A stretch of 64,000 nt of DNA from Colwellia piezophila ATCC BAA-637. Lineage in GTDB: Bacteria; Pseudomonadota; Gammaproteobacteria; Enterobacterales; Alteromonadaceae. Position 1 is the first letter of the stretch; the number at the start of each line of letters is the position of its first letter. Positions 1-9,051 of the stretch are shown here, piece by piece. The translations under genes and the position numbers were made by a program. Location of the stretch: contig NZ_KB905166.1 in NCBI RefSeq assembly GCF_000378625.1, forward strand, positions 186,001 through 250,000, read 5' to 3'. The notes under the pieces were generated by a model. That model was given only the letters and a program-made list of their open reading frames with translations, had not been told where the DNA came from and did not search any database.

Positions 1-362
1 GTAACTGAATTATCGCCATTGGTTGCTGTAAGGGTAAGTGTTAGCGTAGTGTTTTCATTCACAGTAGGCGCAGTAAAGCTAACCGAACTTGAGTTACTAC
101 CTGTTAGTGCAATACTTTCATCGCTTATTGACCAAGCGAAACTCGTTCCTGCAGGTGTTACGGCAGAAATAGTAACCGTGTCATTCGATGTAAATACTGC
201 GTCATTGCCGTCGAAAGAAATACTTAAGGAACTCGTATTATCATCATCTTGAGTTGGCGTGGCTTCTTCTGAGCTACCACCACAAGCAGAAAGTGCTACA
301 GCTAAAGGAATTAATAAAGCGTGCAGATTTCTTGGTTTAAGGTTTGCCAGTGAATACTTCAT
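1..362 (-). CDS. Putative surface lipoprotein, partial
   Basis: The reading frame begins at an ATG at 360-362 and runs off the left edge, so only about 120 N-terminal residues are visible. A lipoprotein signal peptide is clear: a basic start, a hydrophobic stretch and the lipobox L-S-A-C with Cys27, followed by GGSS and an acidic linker. Residues 45-120 are rich in Ser, Thr, Asn and Val with alternating beta pattern, like an Ig-like or PKD-type extracellular domain. The protein is probably anchored in the outer membrane and may be long and repetitive. No function can be assigned. Plus-strand frames over this region are shadows of it. Confidence 0.75.
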   Translation of the reverse strand, partial: MKYSLANLKPRNLHALLIPLAVALSACGGSSEEATPTQDDDNTSSLSISFDGNDAVFTSNDTVTISAVTPAGTSFAWSISDESIALTGSNSSSVSFTAPTVNENTTLTLTLTATNGDNSV

Positions 363-1240
363 AATAATCCTTAATATGAATAGTTATTTTTCTACGATTT
401 ACATAAACCGCAGCAAGAGAGTGTGTGGGGGTCATAGCTTGGCAAATATAATACAGATAACATAAAGCCTCAAGTCACAAATTGTTACATATTTGTAGGG
501 TTTTATGCGTTTAGCCTCTCGTTTTAGAATGAAGGAGTTATGACTATGGTGTTACTAAAATGTAGTGTTTGGTTGAAATTTCCATTGAAACATGAACATA
601 GATATTTTAGGTTTAAATAAGTTTGGCTTTAATCGTTTTGTAAGGCCATTCTCTTCACTGGTAATAGCCATTTTTTATTGGAGTTGTCTTTTAGTAAAGG
701 AAATACCATGCAAATATTTAATCAAATCCCCCTGAAAGAAATTCTCCCAACTGGCATTGCCGATAAGCTGTAGGCTGAAGTCGATTATTCCATAGATAAA
801 TAGAGTGAATATTCTAGGGAGCTTTGTGCCCAAAAACGCCATGGAATGATTAAATTTATGTCCGCTGTATGATCAGAAAGTTGTCGTTTAACATTTTGAC
901 GGGGCTTATTCCGCTTAGCGCACCTTGTTGTCATGACAAGATTGATTGTTATTACAGTTATTTACAGAACTCCAAGTAAAAAGTATCTTTGCCATTCTGA
1001 CAGGCGACTAACTAAAGATAATAATACGGTAATGTGATTGTTTTACTTTGATCTAAAGCCTAATTTCTAGCTAAAGCTTTTTTTGAGGTGTATTTGAGTT
1101 GTTTATGCTTTTTCTATTTTCCAATGGTAATGGCGAGTGACGATAGCTTGACCCATAAACCTTTCACTTTGAGTAGCCGTTCAGCATCATAATAACTTTG
1201 TAAGCACTCTCCTGCATCAATTACGTTGGCACGAAATATC
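363..1240. other. Gene-poor stretch with possible decayed coding remnants
   Basis: No intact gene was seen in these 878 bases. The first 100-150 bases must hold the promoter of the lipoprotein gene at 1-362. At 709 on the plus strand an ATG opens a 21-codon frame beginning MQIFNQIPLKE that hits TAG, and open codons interrupted by further stops follow. This could be the worn start of a transposase-like gene, but no family is recognised. On the minus strand, 1114-1245 is an open tail of about 40 codons ending in WVKLSSLAITIGK and a stop, out of frame with the hydrolase gene beside it. Both may be chance. Confidence 0.3.
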
Positions 1241-1909
1241 CTAGCGATTAAATTGACCATGATTAAGATAATAAAGCACTTGTTTGATAACCTTATTGTT
1301 TTTCATCATAAACGGATGTGTCACTGGTAAAGAAATATGATCTCTCATGCCGCCAAGCTTGGTATTTTCGACCGATACCTTGCCGTCATCGGGTTTTGGC
1401 AACATAGTAGAAAGAATCAAATTTACGCTGCGAGTTCCCGCAATAATACCCAGATCAAAATTCGCTGAGCCTAGTTTGTTTGGTACGCTGCTCGCTTCAG
1501 TGCCAAGTTGCACACCGGCTGGACCATTGACCAGTTTAAATCCTGGTAAATTTTTCAGCGAATCAACAACCTGACTGCCTTTATTGGGCGGCCCAAGCAT
1601 TACCACACGGCCCAAGTTCTTGATTACTTTTGTACTTAAGTATTGGCGAACTAGAATGCCACCCATTGAGTGAGTGACAAAGTGAACTTTACTTGCTGCT
1701 GGGCATTGGGATAAGGCAGTGCTAATTGCCTGTTCTGCTAACTTATCAACACTGTACTTTCTCGATGGATAGTTACAATTGATGGTGTGATAACCCTCTT
1801 TATTTAAAACAGAGGCAAGTTTGCTAAACGATCGATCACTTCTTGCTAAGCCATGTAGAAGTATCACAGTTTCATTTGACTGCACTTGAGACGAAAATAA
1901 ATCTGACAC
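1241..1909 (-). CDS. Alpha/beta-hydrolase (lipase/esterase-like)
   Basis: A 222-residue serine hydrolase of the alpha/beta fold. The oxyanion strand shows as VILLHGLARS near residue 16, the nucleophile elbow as T-H-S-M-G-G near residue 100, and the likely catalytic His as VTHPFM near residue 196. It resembles short intracellular lipases/acyltransferases of the PGAP1-like group; the substrate is unknown. There is no signal peptide. The start is a GTG at 1907-1909, with AGGA about eight bases upstream. That AGGA directly follows the stop codon of hipA, and only 11 bases separate the two genes, so it is very likely the third gene of the hipBA transcript. Confidence 0.8.
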   Translation of the reverse strand: MSDLFSSQVQSNETVILLHGLARSDRSFSKLASVLNKEGYHTINCNYPSRKYSVDKLAEQAISTALSQCPAASKVHFVTHSMGGILVRQYLSTKVIKNLGRVVMLGPPNKGSQVVDSLKNLPGFKLVNGPAGVQLGTEASSVPNKLGSANFDLGIIAGTRSVNLILSTMLPKPDDGKVSVENTKLGGMRDHISLPVTHPFMMKNNKVIKQVLYYLNHGQFNR

Positions 1910-1920
1910 AATAATAATTC

Positions 1921-3240
1921 CTACAAAAAAATCCTTAGGTTTTGGCTTACTTCTTTTATCAATGACTTGGGTACGTCTTGTTCTAAAGCGTATTTATCCC
2001 AATGTGATACCGCTTCGATGGTCTGGTTCAAGACATCATCTATCTTACGTTTACTAAAAATGGGGCTCAGCTTTTCAAAACTGTAGAAGTCATCTCTAGT
2101 GAAGTTATCTTGTTTGCCGTTTAGTGTCATCCAATGTTTGCTTACCCAATGACTATCAGGTTTGTAGCTATAGGCTAAATCGTAAGCTGGGGCTAATTGC
2201 CATTTATGCTCTTTATCTAATATAAAACCAAAGTTCTTTGCGTGATCATCGTGATTTCGGGCGATTACGTTAAAGACCATGCGTTTAAATAACTGCATGG
2301 CATCGTCTGGACTCAGTTTTAATTTTCTTGCTGTATTAAATAGTTCCGCATAAGAGTATGAGCCTACTTGTTTATAACTTACATGCTCAAGTCCGTTCAG
2401 TGTTTGTACGTGTATTTTGTTATTACCGTTGCGATCAAACCTTGCGGTTATAAAATGTCTGCGTTTACCTTCGTTAAGTAAATGACATGGCATCATATCG
2501 ATACCACATTCTTTAGCTAATAAATGGTAGGTATACTCCATCGCGCCATAACCCATAGGATCGCCAAAGGTTTCTTGATTTTTGTTGTGCTCGCTAACGC
2601 CGTCAAACTTCATCAGGTAGTGGCTAAACCCCTTTGGCGCATCCGTTTGACCTGAACGCACTTGGCTGAAATCTTTATTGAAGGCAAGTACTGCTTTTGG
2701 TCTTGCACCTCCTGCGCTCATGCCGACTGACATGAGAGACATCATTGCTTCTTTATTTTCTTGGCCATTATTGGTCAGGTTGAGGTTAAATTTTTCACGT
2801 TTATCTAATACCTCTTGCGCGATAGCAACGAGAGATTCAATGTGTATTGGCTGAGAAGCATTAAGGTTTTTTCTTTTGGTCGCTGGTGAATAAGTTAAGG
2901 CACCCATGCCCCGCGTGCCAGTGTACTGTAGTCGTTGTAAAGGCGTGATATCACTTGTTGATTTACCTTGGCTGGCTATCCATGCATTCATTACAGCATT
3001 ACCAAAGTCATCGGGTAGTGAGTCAGCGATAAGTCCTGGTAGCCCTTTAAAAGTAGCATGGTCTATTTGCGGAAATGAGTAAATCTTTTTCGCTAGCGGC
3101 ATTTTAATAGGCGATAGTTCGATGCCGGTTTTAATAAAACTAGGGTAATATTCAAACGCTGCTATTTGGGTCTCGGTGTTGTAGCTTACGGCTCCTACAT
3201 CGTACTCTTGGTATTTAACTTTTATTACCTCAGTTACCAT
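1921..3240 (-). CDS. hipA: HipA-family serine/threonine kinase toxin
   Basis: At 439 residues it matches full-length HipA. It has the N-terminal HipA domain and a kinase core: a glycine-rich loop at about 173-183 (SAGGARPK, with Ser175 where the autophosphorylated serine sits in the E. coli protein), the catalytic motif N-H-D-D-H-A-K-N at 329-336, and the metal-binding P-A-Y-D at 351-354. HipA kinases phosphorylate aminoacyl-tRNA synthetases such as GltX and cause growth arrest. All key residues seem intact. The ATG overlaps the end of hipB by seven bases (ATGGTAA), the usual antitoxin-toxin coupling. The actual target in this organism is not known. Confidence 0.93.
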   Translation of the reverse strand: MVTEVIKVKYQEYDVGAVSYNTETQIAAFEYYPSFIKTGIELSPIKMPLAKKIYSFPQIDHATFKGLPGLIADSLPDDFGNAVMNAWIASQGKSTSDITPLQRLQYTGTRGMGALTYSPATKRKNLNASQPIHIESLVAIAQEVLDKREKFNLNLTNNGQENKEAMMSLMSVGMSAGGARPKAVLAFNKDFSQVRSGQTDAPKGFSHYLMKFDGVSEHNKNQETFGDPMGYGAMEYTYHLLAKECGIDMMPCHLLNEGKRRHFITARFDRNGNNKIHVQTLNGLEHVSYKQVGSYSYAELFNTARKLKLSPDDAMQLFKRMVFNVIARNHDDHAKNFGFILDKEHKWQLAPAYDLAYSYKPDSHWVSKHWMTLNGKQDNFTRDDFYSFEKLSPIFSKRKIDDVLNQTIEAVSHWDKYALEQDVPKSLIKEVSQNLRIFL

Positions 3241-3599
3241 GTGGCAGAGTCCTTACTTTGGCTGCTACTATTACTCTTGCTGCTACTATTGTTGCTGGTT
3301 TTGCTAGGACTAGTTGCCCTTTTACGTTCTTTCCCCTGTAGTTCCATGAGTTGAACAGGAGATAGTTCTTGTTGTGGAATAAAGAAATTGAGTTGCTCTG
3401 TTATTTCAAGCGCGATGAGAATGGCTATCATAGATTCAAGCGTTGATTTCCCTTTTTCGCCATTAGTCACGGCTTTGAGAGATAAGCCTGCTTTTTTAGC
3501 TAATGCTTTCTGAGTGAGGTTGGCATTGAGTCGAGCGGTTTTAATTCGTTCGCCCAGCTCACCCGCAATGGCATGCGCTGTTAATTGGTTAAGTTCCAT
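3234..3599 (-). CDS. hipB: HipB-like XRE-family antitoxin
   Basis: A DNA-binding antitoxin with an HTH_3 (Cro/C1) domain at about residues 18-75: it shows L-T-Q-K-A-L-A-K-K-A-G-L-S and a following recognition helix. The C-terminus is a long Ser/Lys/Asn tail of about 30 residues, probably disordered. The start chosen is the ATG at 3597-3599, giving MELNQLTAHA with AGGG six to seven bases upstream. An in-frame start at 3638 would add 13 residues without a clear ribosome site. HipB neutralises HipA and represses the operon; candidate operators lie directly upstream. Confidence 0.88.
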   Translation of the reverse strand: MELNQLTAHAIAGELGERIKTARLNANLTQKALAKKAGLSLKAVTNGEKGKSTLESMIAILIALEITEQLNFFIPQQELSPVQLMELQGKERKRATSPSKTSNNSSSKSNSSSQSKDSATW

Positions 3600-3603
3600 A
3601 ATG

Positions 3604-3752
3604 TACCCTAAAAGATGTTTTATGTAGCATATACACAAGTAAAACCCTTAAAAGGAGTATTGCACGGTACCAACAAATAATCAATGACTAGAGCTAACAC
3701 CCCTTTAAAGTATGATTAACACCTAGTTAGTGCAATAAAGCACCTTAAAGGG
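3604..3752 (-). promoter_or_regulatory. Candidate hipBA operator region
   Basis: Four related inverted motifs of the form ACCCTT-AAA-GGG lie between hipB and the next gene: ACCCTAAAAG at 3604, ACCCTTAAAAGG at 3644, CCCCTTTAAAG at 3700 and CACCTTAAAGGG at 3741. The spacing is about 40-56 bases. HipB proteins typically bind several short palindromes upstream of their own operon, so these are good candidates. The binding itself is inferred. Confidence 0.45.
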
Positions 3753-3914
3753 TTGCTTGCTTCATATATATTGGTGCAAAAAGACTTATGGTTGCAAAAT
3801 ATAAAACAGGAACTTAAAATCTTGTTCTAAGTGCCCTGCTGAGATTCTTAAATATTGAGCAGATCTTATATTAGCCATGCTTGGCAATTAGCTAATAACA
3901 TGATTTTAAAAACA

Positions 3915-4865
3915 CTATTGCTGTTTTTTATACATTGCTTCGACTTGCTGTTTGATAGCTGAATCGAAGTTTTTATATAAAGGCCTATATATCGGCCCTA
4001 GCTTAGTGCTAATTTGTTTTTGGATTTCGTCCTGAGGATTACCAGCTTTATAACCCGCTTTGACCATTGACCAAACAGCTGCTAACAAATCAGCATCTCG
4101 TATTACCGACTTGCCCGTGGTTGGTTTACCATGTCCGGGTAAGACAATAGTGGGATTCAATTTAGCTACCACATTAATGGTGTTAATTAAGTTATCTACG
4201 TTGCCATGATAAATAATCATCGGCATCCAATCAGAATTCAAAACATCACCGCCAAAGATGATCTTCTGTTTTGGCAACCACATCAAAACATCTCCTGGTG
4301 AATGTCCATCATTAGAAAAAATGAATTCAACCTCCACTCCGCCGATATTACGCTTTTCTCTTTGCGTTAATAACGTAGTCGGGTGTATAAGGCGGGTAGT
4401 TCCAGTTGCCCCTTCAGTTACGCGCGAAAAAAACTCTACCGCTCCTGGGCCATCCTGTTTCATTATTGTTAACGCGGCAGCTGTGGCAATAATCTCAGCG
4501 CCGGTATCGGCAAATTCGGCATTACCAAACCAGTGATCGGCATGACTATGGGAATTAACTACCCAGCGAACCGGTTTGTTGGTGACCGATTTAATGGCGC
4601 GTCTAATGCCTTGAGCAACTAATTCTGAAGATCCGGTATCAAATACCAGCACCCCTTCTTCGGTAACAACAAAGTGACTGTTAGAATTCCAGCCCTTGTT
4701 CTCAGGACTTGGTAAACCATAGGCTGGTGCGATTATGCTATAGACATTGTCGGCAACGGGGGTCACCGAAAAATCAAAGTCTGTATTCGTTGCCCATACG
4801 CTGTTGTTAAACATTAAAGCCATAAGGCTGAGGGGAATTAGGATTTGTTTGCAGGCTTTTAACAT
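3915..4865 (-). CDS. Exported metallo-beta-lactamase-fold hydrolase
   Basis: About 316 residues with an N-terminal signal peptide (basic, then LIPLSLMALMF, cleavage near SVWA-TN). The zinc site H-S-H-A-D-H is near residue 107, with further ligands in DGHSPGD and LPGHGKPT, so the dinuclear metal site is complete. It matches periplasmic MBL-fold hydrolases of broad type. Nothing points to antibiotic resistance in particular, and the substrate is unknown. The start chosen is the ATG at 4863-4865, preceded by TGAGGA at a good distance; the in-frame GTG at 4875-4877 lies inside that ribosome site. A perfect inverted repeat GCATTA-ATGA-TAATGC at 4915-4930 lies in its promoter region and could be an operator. 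Confidence 0.85.
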   Translation of the reverse strand: MLKACKQILIPLSLMALMFNNSVWATNTDFDFSVTPVADNVYSIIAPAYGLPSPENKGWNSNSHFVVTEEGVLVFDTGSSELVAQGIRRAIKSVTNKPVRWVVNSHSHADHWFGNAEFADTGAEIIATAAALTIMKQDGPGAVEFFSRVTEGATGTTRLIHPTTLLTQREKRNIGGVEVEFIFSNDGHSPGDVLMWLPKQKIIFGGDVLNSDWMPMIIYHGNVDNLINTINVVAKLNPTIVLPGHGKPTTGKSVIRDADLLAAVWSMVKAGYKAGNPQDEIQKQISTKLGPIYRPLYKNFDSAIKQQVEAMYKKQQ

Positions 4866-4914
4866 TATGTTCCTCACTTTTATTACTTTTATTGTTAAAC
4901 CATCAACTCATAGC

Positions 4915-4930
4915 GCATTAATGATAATGC
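4915..4930 (-). promoter_or_regulatory. Inverted repeat upstream of the MBL-fold gene
   Basis: GCATTA and TAATGC are perfect inverted arms around ATGA, about 50 bases upstream of the start at 4865. Size and place fit a dimeric repressor or activator site. The protein that would bind it is unknown. Confidence 0.3.
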
Positions 4931-5135
4931 TTTATTTATAACAAAACATTCGTTTTTAAATAATGCTTTTGAGATGAAAGAGTGACTTTTTAAGATGAAA
5001 GTGCTGCCTCGAAATACAAAGCAGAGTTTTCTGCCCTACTTCTGCTCACGACTTTTAGTCTCTCTTGAAATGCTTGTTGGTTAATGGAGTTAGCTATACA
5101 ATAACGACGTTTTTAACCGTCGAAAAGCATTACTC

Positions 5136-5876
5136 TTGAAACACAGCCTAAAAATAAGTAATCGATTACAGAAAATTGAAAAAATGGTGACATCACAATA
5201 CGACCATATTTGGGATTGTTGCTGTGATCATGGCTTGCTTGGTTACGCTTTATTGTCACGCCAAGCTGCCGCGAATATTCATTTTGTTGATATTGTGCCA
5301 GAACTAATGGCTGAAGTAGAAAATAAACTGCGACGTTTCTGTTCGAATTCAAACACAAGTTCATCTTCACGTTGGCAAACCCACTGCCTTGATGTTGCCA
5401 AATTGCCGCTAGATCAATACGCGGGAAAACATCTTGTTATCATTGCCGGTGTCGGTGGCGATTTAATGATCAAATTCATTGAAGCCATTTATCAAAATCA
5501 TAGCAACTTGGCTGTCGACTTTTTATTGTGCCCGGTTCATCACCAATACCCCTTACGCACTAAGTTAATTGAGCTAGATTTTTCTTTAAAAAATGAAGTG
5601 TTAGTGCAAGAGAATCGACGTTTCTATGAAATATTGTTGGTGTCAACATCGAGCGAAGCTGATAGGAAAGTTAGCCCTGTGGGTAATCAAATTTGGCAGT
5701 CGCTGACCAGTAAAAATTCAGAGCAAACCTCAAAAAAACAAGCCGGGATAGCTGATAACTATTTAAAGAAAACCCTTAATCATTATCAACGTATGCAGCA
5801 AGGCTCTTCACCAGGAAAAGCAAATAATGTGCAACACATCATTGATGCTTACCGCGCACTATCCCCCAATATATAA
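5136..5876 (+). CDS. trmK: tRNA (adenine22-N1)-methyltransferase
   Basis: A 246-residue SAM-dependent methyltransferase of the TrmK/YqfN family, which methylates N1 of A22 in the D-loop of some tRNAs. The family N-terminus ISNRLQKIEKMV is present, followed by a motif I region DCCCDHGLLGYALL at about 27-40. VDIVPELM and the LVIIAGVGGD stretch near residue 107 are also family marks, and the C-terminal half is helical and polar. Only a TTG at 5136-5138 can start the complete domain: no ATG or GTG occurs in frame between the upstream stop at 5091 and that codon, and the ribosome site is weak. It is transcribed alone, convergent with the next gene. Confidence 0.82.
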   Translation: MKHSLKISNRLQKIEKMVTSQYDHIWDCCCDHGLLGYALLSRQAAANIHFVDIVPELMAEVENKLRRFCSNSNTSSSSRWQTHCLDVAKLPLDQYAGKHLVIIAGVGGDLMIKFIEAIYQNHSNLAVDFLLCPVHHQYPLRTKLIELDFSLKNEVLVQENRRFYEILLVSTSSEADRKVSPVGNQIWQSLTSKNSEQTSKKQAGIADNYLKKTLNHYQRMQQGSSPGKANNVQHIIDAYRALSPNI

Positions 5877-5909
5877 GCTTTTAATCGCCAATAGACTAAA
5901 ATCCCACAG

Positions 5910-6314
5910 CTATTGTTGGTGTATTAAGCCTGTTTCAGCATTTTCAAAACCATGACAAAGATAGTCTTGGTTTGCACGTTTTTTCTTAGCCATTTGATGG
6001 AAGTGTTCGTAACCCACTGAAAAGGCAAAGGGGTGGGCATTGTAATCGGCATATGCCTGATCGTTACCTAGACTTGCTTCTCTGATACCGGCAGCGAATG
6101 AGCTTAAAAAATCATCTCTATTATTGAGTAACAGGCTTATAAAGTCGCCAACAGCCTCAACGAGTTCTAACGCGCCTAAGTTAATATATTTATCAACCAC
6201 GACTCTGTTGAAATAACCGGTGTATTGATCAGTTTCAAACTCATATGAAACGGGCCCGCCATCAGCGGCTTCCATTAATGAAACAAATAACTCTCTTACT
6301 TTTTTTGAAATCAA
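5910..6314 (-). CDS. Hypothetical protein, acidic, 134 residues
   Basis: No family is recognised. The protein is soluble and predicted helical, with conserved-looking aromatic stretches (VSYEFETDQYTGYFN, HPFAFSVGYEHFHQM) and no signal peptide or membrane segment. It appears to start at a TTG at 6312-6314 with AAGGA seven bases upstream, an unusually good ribosome site for a TTG. It lies 70 bases downstream of the helicase gene on the same strand and may be co-transcribed with it. Confidence 0.6.
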   Translation of the reverse strand: MISKKVRELFVSLMEAADGGPVSYEFETDQYTGYFNRVVVDKYINLGALELVEAVGDFISLLLNNRDDFLSSFAAGIREASLGNDQAYADYNAHPFAFSVGYEHFHQMAKKKRANQDYLCHGFENAETGLIHQQ

Positions 6315-6384
6315 CTATTATTCCTTACTTAGCCAACTTGTCGGCTGTTAATAACATCATTATTGTTTAAATGGCATTAATTGA

Positions 6385-8787
6385 CTAAATTGCCATGTCA
6401 GCCTTCTCGGTATGACTACATTGATTATTTTGTTCTGCAAAACCACTACAGCCCCAAAAATCACCATACTGGCCTTTTTTCTGTTTCATGGCTCTGCCAC
6501 ATTTACGGCATTCTTTTACTGGGGTTTGCTGCTTGACCTTATCGTCATCACGCTTATTGAATTGTTTCGACATTACCTTTAAATCATAACTGGCTGCTAA
6601 CAGCTCTTCAATGAAGCTTGAGGGCGCTTTCGCATCCGCGATGAGATAGACTTTCCTTTTCGCTCTAGTGATCGCCACATAGAGCAAGCGGCGCTCTTCT
6701 GAATGTTTATAACCATCATCTAAAGGTAGCAAGGCTTCTACCAGGGCATCTGCTTTACTTTCATTAGGAAAGCCTGTTTTGCCCTGAAAGAAGCCAACAA
6801 TAATACCGTAGTCTGCTTCTAAGCCTTTAGCGCCATGAAAGGTCCAATAGTGGATATTCTTATCCTTAGCCTCTTTCTTAGTAATAGCAACAGCCGCTAT
6901 ATTTGTTTTGGCGTTATCCAGTAAATATCGGTAACGGGCTAAAATAGCAATACTACCGGTAGCATCGTTTAATCTAATCGAGTTAACAACCTGGGCGATA
7001 CGCTCATCAATTGCCTTTTTATCACTGTCGAGTAGGTAAACCTGTGATTCGGCTACTTGATGGTGTGTTTGAATTTGTTTGTTATATTGCTCGGGGTTTT
7101 GCATAACAAATTGTCCTGCTGTTTTAGCAATACTATTGTTATAACGAAAGGTTTTTTGCAGTGTTGTCAGTGAGTGACTGCCGTGGTGTTTTTCAAACTG
7201 GGTGATTAACGCTAACGTGCCGCCGGAAAAACGGTAGATAGACTGCCAATCATCACCAACCACGGTAAGCTTTGGTCTTGGACCTTTATCGATGAGCGCA
7301 TTTAATAAATCCATTCGAGCTACTGATATATCCTGAAATTCATCAACCAATATATCCGTCCATTTTGGCTTGAAAATGCCACTGCTAACTTGAACAAAAG
7401 CGTTATTAATCATGTCATCAAAATCAATAGCTTTTTGATTTTTCAGCTCTGCGCTATAGGCTTGGCTAATATCGTCAAGCAGCTGCGCGTATTGTTTAGC
7501 ATTAATGACCTTTGCATTATTTAGCCTTGTTTCAACTTGTTTACTATCGAGTTGCGCCACTCTAATGGCCTGTAAACACTTAATATAACGTTTGCTATTT
7601 TCAGCCAGTAAACCTGAAGATTTCAGTATTTCTACAATCTCTGCAGTTCTTTTGCGGATTAACTCGGTATTATCTATTGTCACAAGCTCTGTGAGCAGCT
7701 GTTCTATACTGGCTTTGACATCAGCTGGTAATGTTTTGGCGGCATTATCTCTTACACGTGTGGCACCTTTACTTGCAGCGCTAAGATCAACCGCATCAAG
7801 GGGCTGATAAGCAAGGTCTATAAAGCGCTTTAATGTTTTCGGGCTTTGGCTGATATACGTAATCAGCCAGTCAGTAAACCAGGTCTCAAGTTTTTTTTGG
7901 TTTTCAGTAAATTCAGATAACCGGGTATTTGCTTTGACGGCTTTGAGAATATATAGACCCAGGGCATGAAATGTCATGATTGTGGGTAATTGGCAAGTTA
8001 AGCCATAGGCATTTTTTCTGACAACTAATCTTTCTTTAAGCTCTTTGGCGGCCGCATTATTATAAGCTAGCACCAATACATTTTCTGCTGGCACGTTATC
8101 AAAGCTAATTAAACTCAGCGCCTTAGCAACCATCACCGAGGTTTTTCCTGTACCTGCTGCCGCTAAAATCAGGTTCTTATCATTATTTCTAATCACCGCT
8201 AATCGTTGCTCTGTTGTTAACGGGTTTGCTTCAATACCATCAAAAAATTCTGCTTGCTGAGCAAGCCTTTTACCTTCGTAATATTGCCTAAAGCTCTGAG
8301 CATCTTTAATGTCTGGCATTCTAGAGATAATATCAATTTTTGAACATTGCTGTTTTGTCAGAATTTTTTGCCAGCGCTCTGTTTCAGCACGATAGTTTTG
8401 AATAATCGGGGTTACTGATTTATTGAGCTCTTTAACCGATGAGTCTCTTAGGTATTGGCTAATGGCTTCTTGATGAAAATAATCAATCTGAGACGTTATT
8501 TTGTCAGCAATATTTTTATGAAGGTTAAGCTGAACGTCATTCTGATATCTTTTGGCACAACGAGCGTTAATGCCCCATATTCGAGACTCGCCGGCTTTGG
8601 TGTTAATGATTAAGTTTTTACTAAATAACGAGGCTTTAATCTGAGGGAAATCGGTAAATTGATCGATGTTAATAACTTTGGCGTTTTGGTTAACATCAAT
8701 TAGCGTTAACCCAACATCGGATATAACTATTCGATTAATATTGCCAAACCATCGGGCAATAAAATTACGATAAAGTGTTTGTGTCAT
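6385..8787 (-). CDS. helD: UvrD/Rep-family helicase, DNA helicase IV-like
   Basis: A superfamily 1A 3'-5' DNA helicase of 800 residues. The N-terminal part resembles the HelD-specific region. Walker A is AAAGTGKTSV at about 209-218, Walker B is ILVDEFQDIS near 475, motif IV/V shows TFRYNNSIAKTA, and motif VI is RRLLYVAITRAKRKV. After the helicase core comes a zinc ribbon, C-x2-C-x15-C-type (CRKCGRAMKQKKGQYGDFWG), like those at the C-terminus of bacterial topoisomerase I. E. coli HelD has 684 residues and lacks this tail. A LexA-like sequence lies about 100 bases upstream. Confidence 0.88.
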   Translation of the reverse strand: MTQTLYRNFIARWFGNINRIVISDVGLTLIDVNQNAKVINIDQFTDFPQIKASLFSKNLIINTKAGESRIWGINARCAKRYQNDVQLNLHKNIADKITSQIDYFHQEAISQYLRDSSVKELNKSVTPIIQNYRAETERWQKILTKQQCSKIDIISRMPDIKDAQSFRQYYEGKRLAQQAEFFDGIEANPLTTEQRLAVIRNNDKNLILAAAGTGKTSVMVAKALSLISFDNVPAENVLVLAYNNAAAKELKERLVVRKNAYGLTCQLPTIMTFHALGLYILKAVKANTRLSEFTENQKKLETWFTDWLITYISQSPKTLKRFIDLAYQPLDAVDLSAASKGATRVRDNAAKTLPADVKASIEQLLTELVTIDNTELIRKRTAEIVEILKSSGLLAENSKRYIKCLQAIRVAQLDSKQVETRLNNAKVINAKQYAQLLDDISQAYSAELKNQKAIDFDDMINNAFVQVSSGIFKPKWTDILVDEFQDISVARMDLLNALIDKGPRPKLTVVGDDWQSIYRFSGGTLALITQFEKHHGSHSLTTLQKTFRYNNSIAKTAGQFVMQNPEQYNKQIQTHHQVAESQVYLLDSDKKAIDERIAQVVNSIRLNDATGSIAILARYRYLLDNAKTNIAAVAITKKEAKDKNIHYWTFHGAKGLEADYGIIVGFFQGKTGFPNESKADALVEALLPLDDGYKHSEERRLLYVAITRAKRKVYLIADAKAPSSFIEELLAASYDLKVMSKQFNKRDDDKVKQQTPVKECRKCGRAMKQKKGQYGDFWGCSGFAEQNNQCSHTEKADMAI

Positions 8788-8884
8788 TAAAATTAACTCT
8801 GCTTAACTAACAAATGAAGTTCAGCGGTTTGCTTATGGAAGTATATCGGCTGATAAACGCTATTGTTATATTATACCTGATGGA

Positions 8885-8900
8885 CTGTATAAAAAACCAG
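8885..8900 (-). promoter_or_regulatory. LexA-like box upstream of helD
   Basis: CTGTATAAAAAACCAG fits CTG-N10-CAG, with an A/T-rich centre and flanking A and T as in the gammaproteobacterial SOS box; one half-site has CCAG instead of ACAG. It is centred about 105 bases before the helicase start. Damage-inducible control is plausible but unproven. Confidence 0.35.
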
Positions 8901-9051
8901 TTTACCGTGATAAAGGCAATTAAATTAAATGCCTAAGCAGTTAAATTATTGCTGGTAAGATTTTCAGTGAGTTTTCATAAGGAGTAGAGACTGGCTCATG
9001 ATTTGAGCGCCGGCTAAAGAATTTACCGGTTAGCTAGTATTTAGTGAATTG

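Noticed and set aside
19-465. Two plus-strand frames at the left edge
   Set aside because: They are shadows of the lipoprotein gene on the minus strand, which has a clear signal peptide and lipobox.
709-1010. Interrupted plus-strand frame as a dead transposase
   Set aside because: The first 20 codons look protein-like, but no family could be recognised and several stops follow within 150 bases; kept only as a note in the gap entry.
3166-3354. Plus-strand frame rich in leucine
   Set aside because: It is the reverse of the Ser/Asn codons in the hipB tail and the start of hipA.
3915-4865. Metallo-beta-lactamase-fold protein as an antibiotic resistance gene
   Set aside because: The fold is widespread among unrelated hydrolases and nothing in the context points to beta-lactams.
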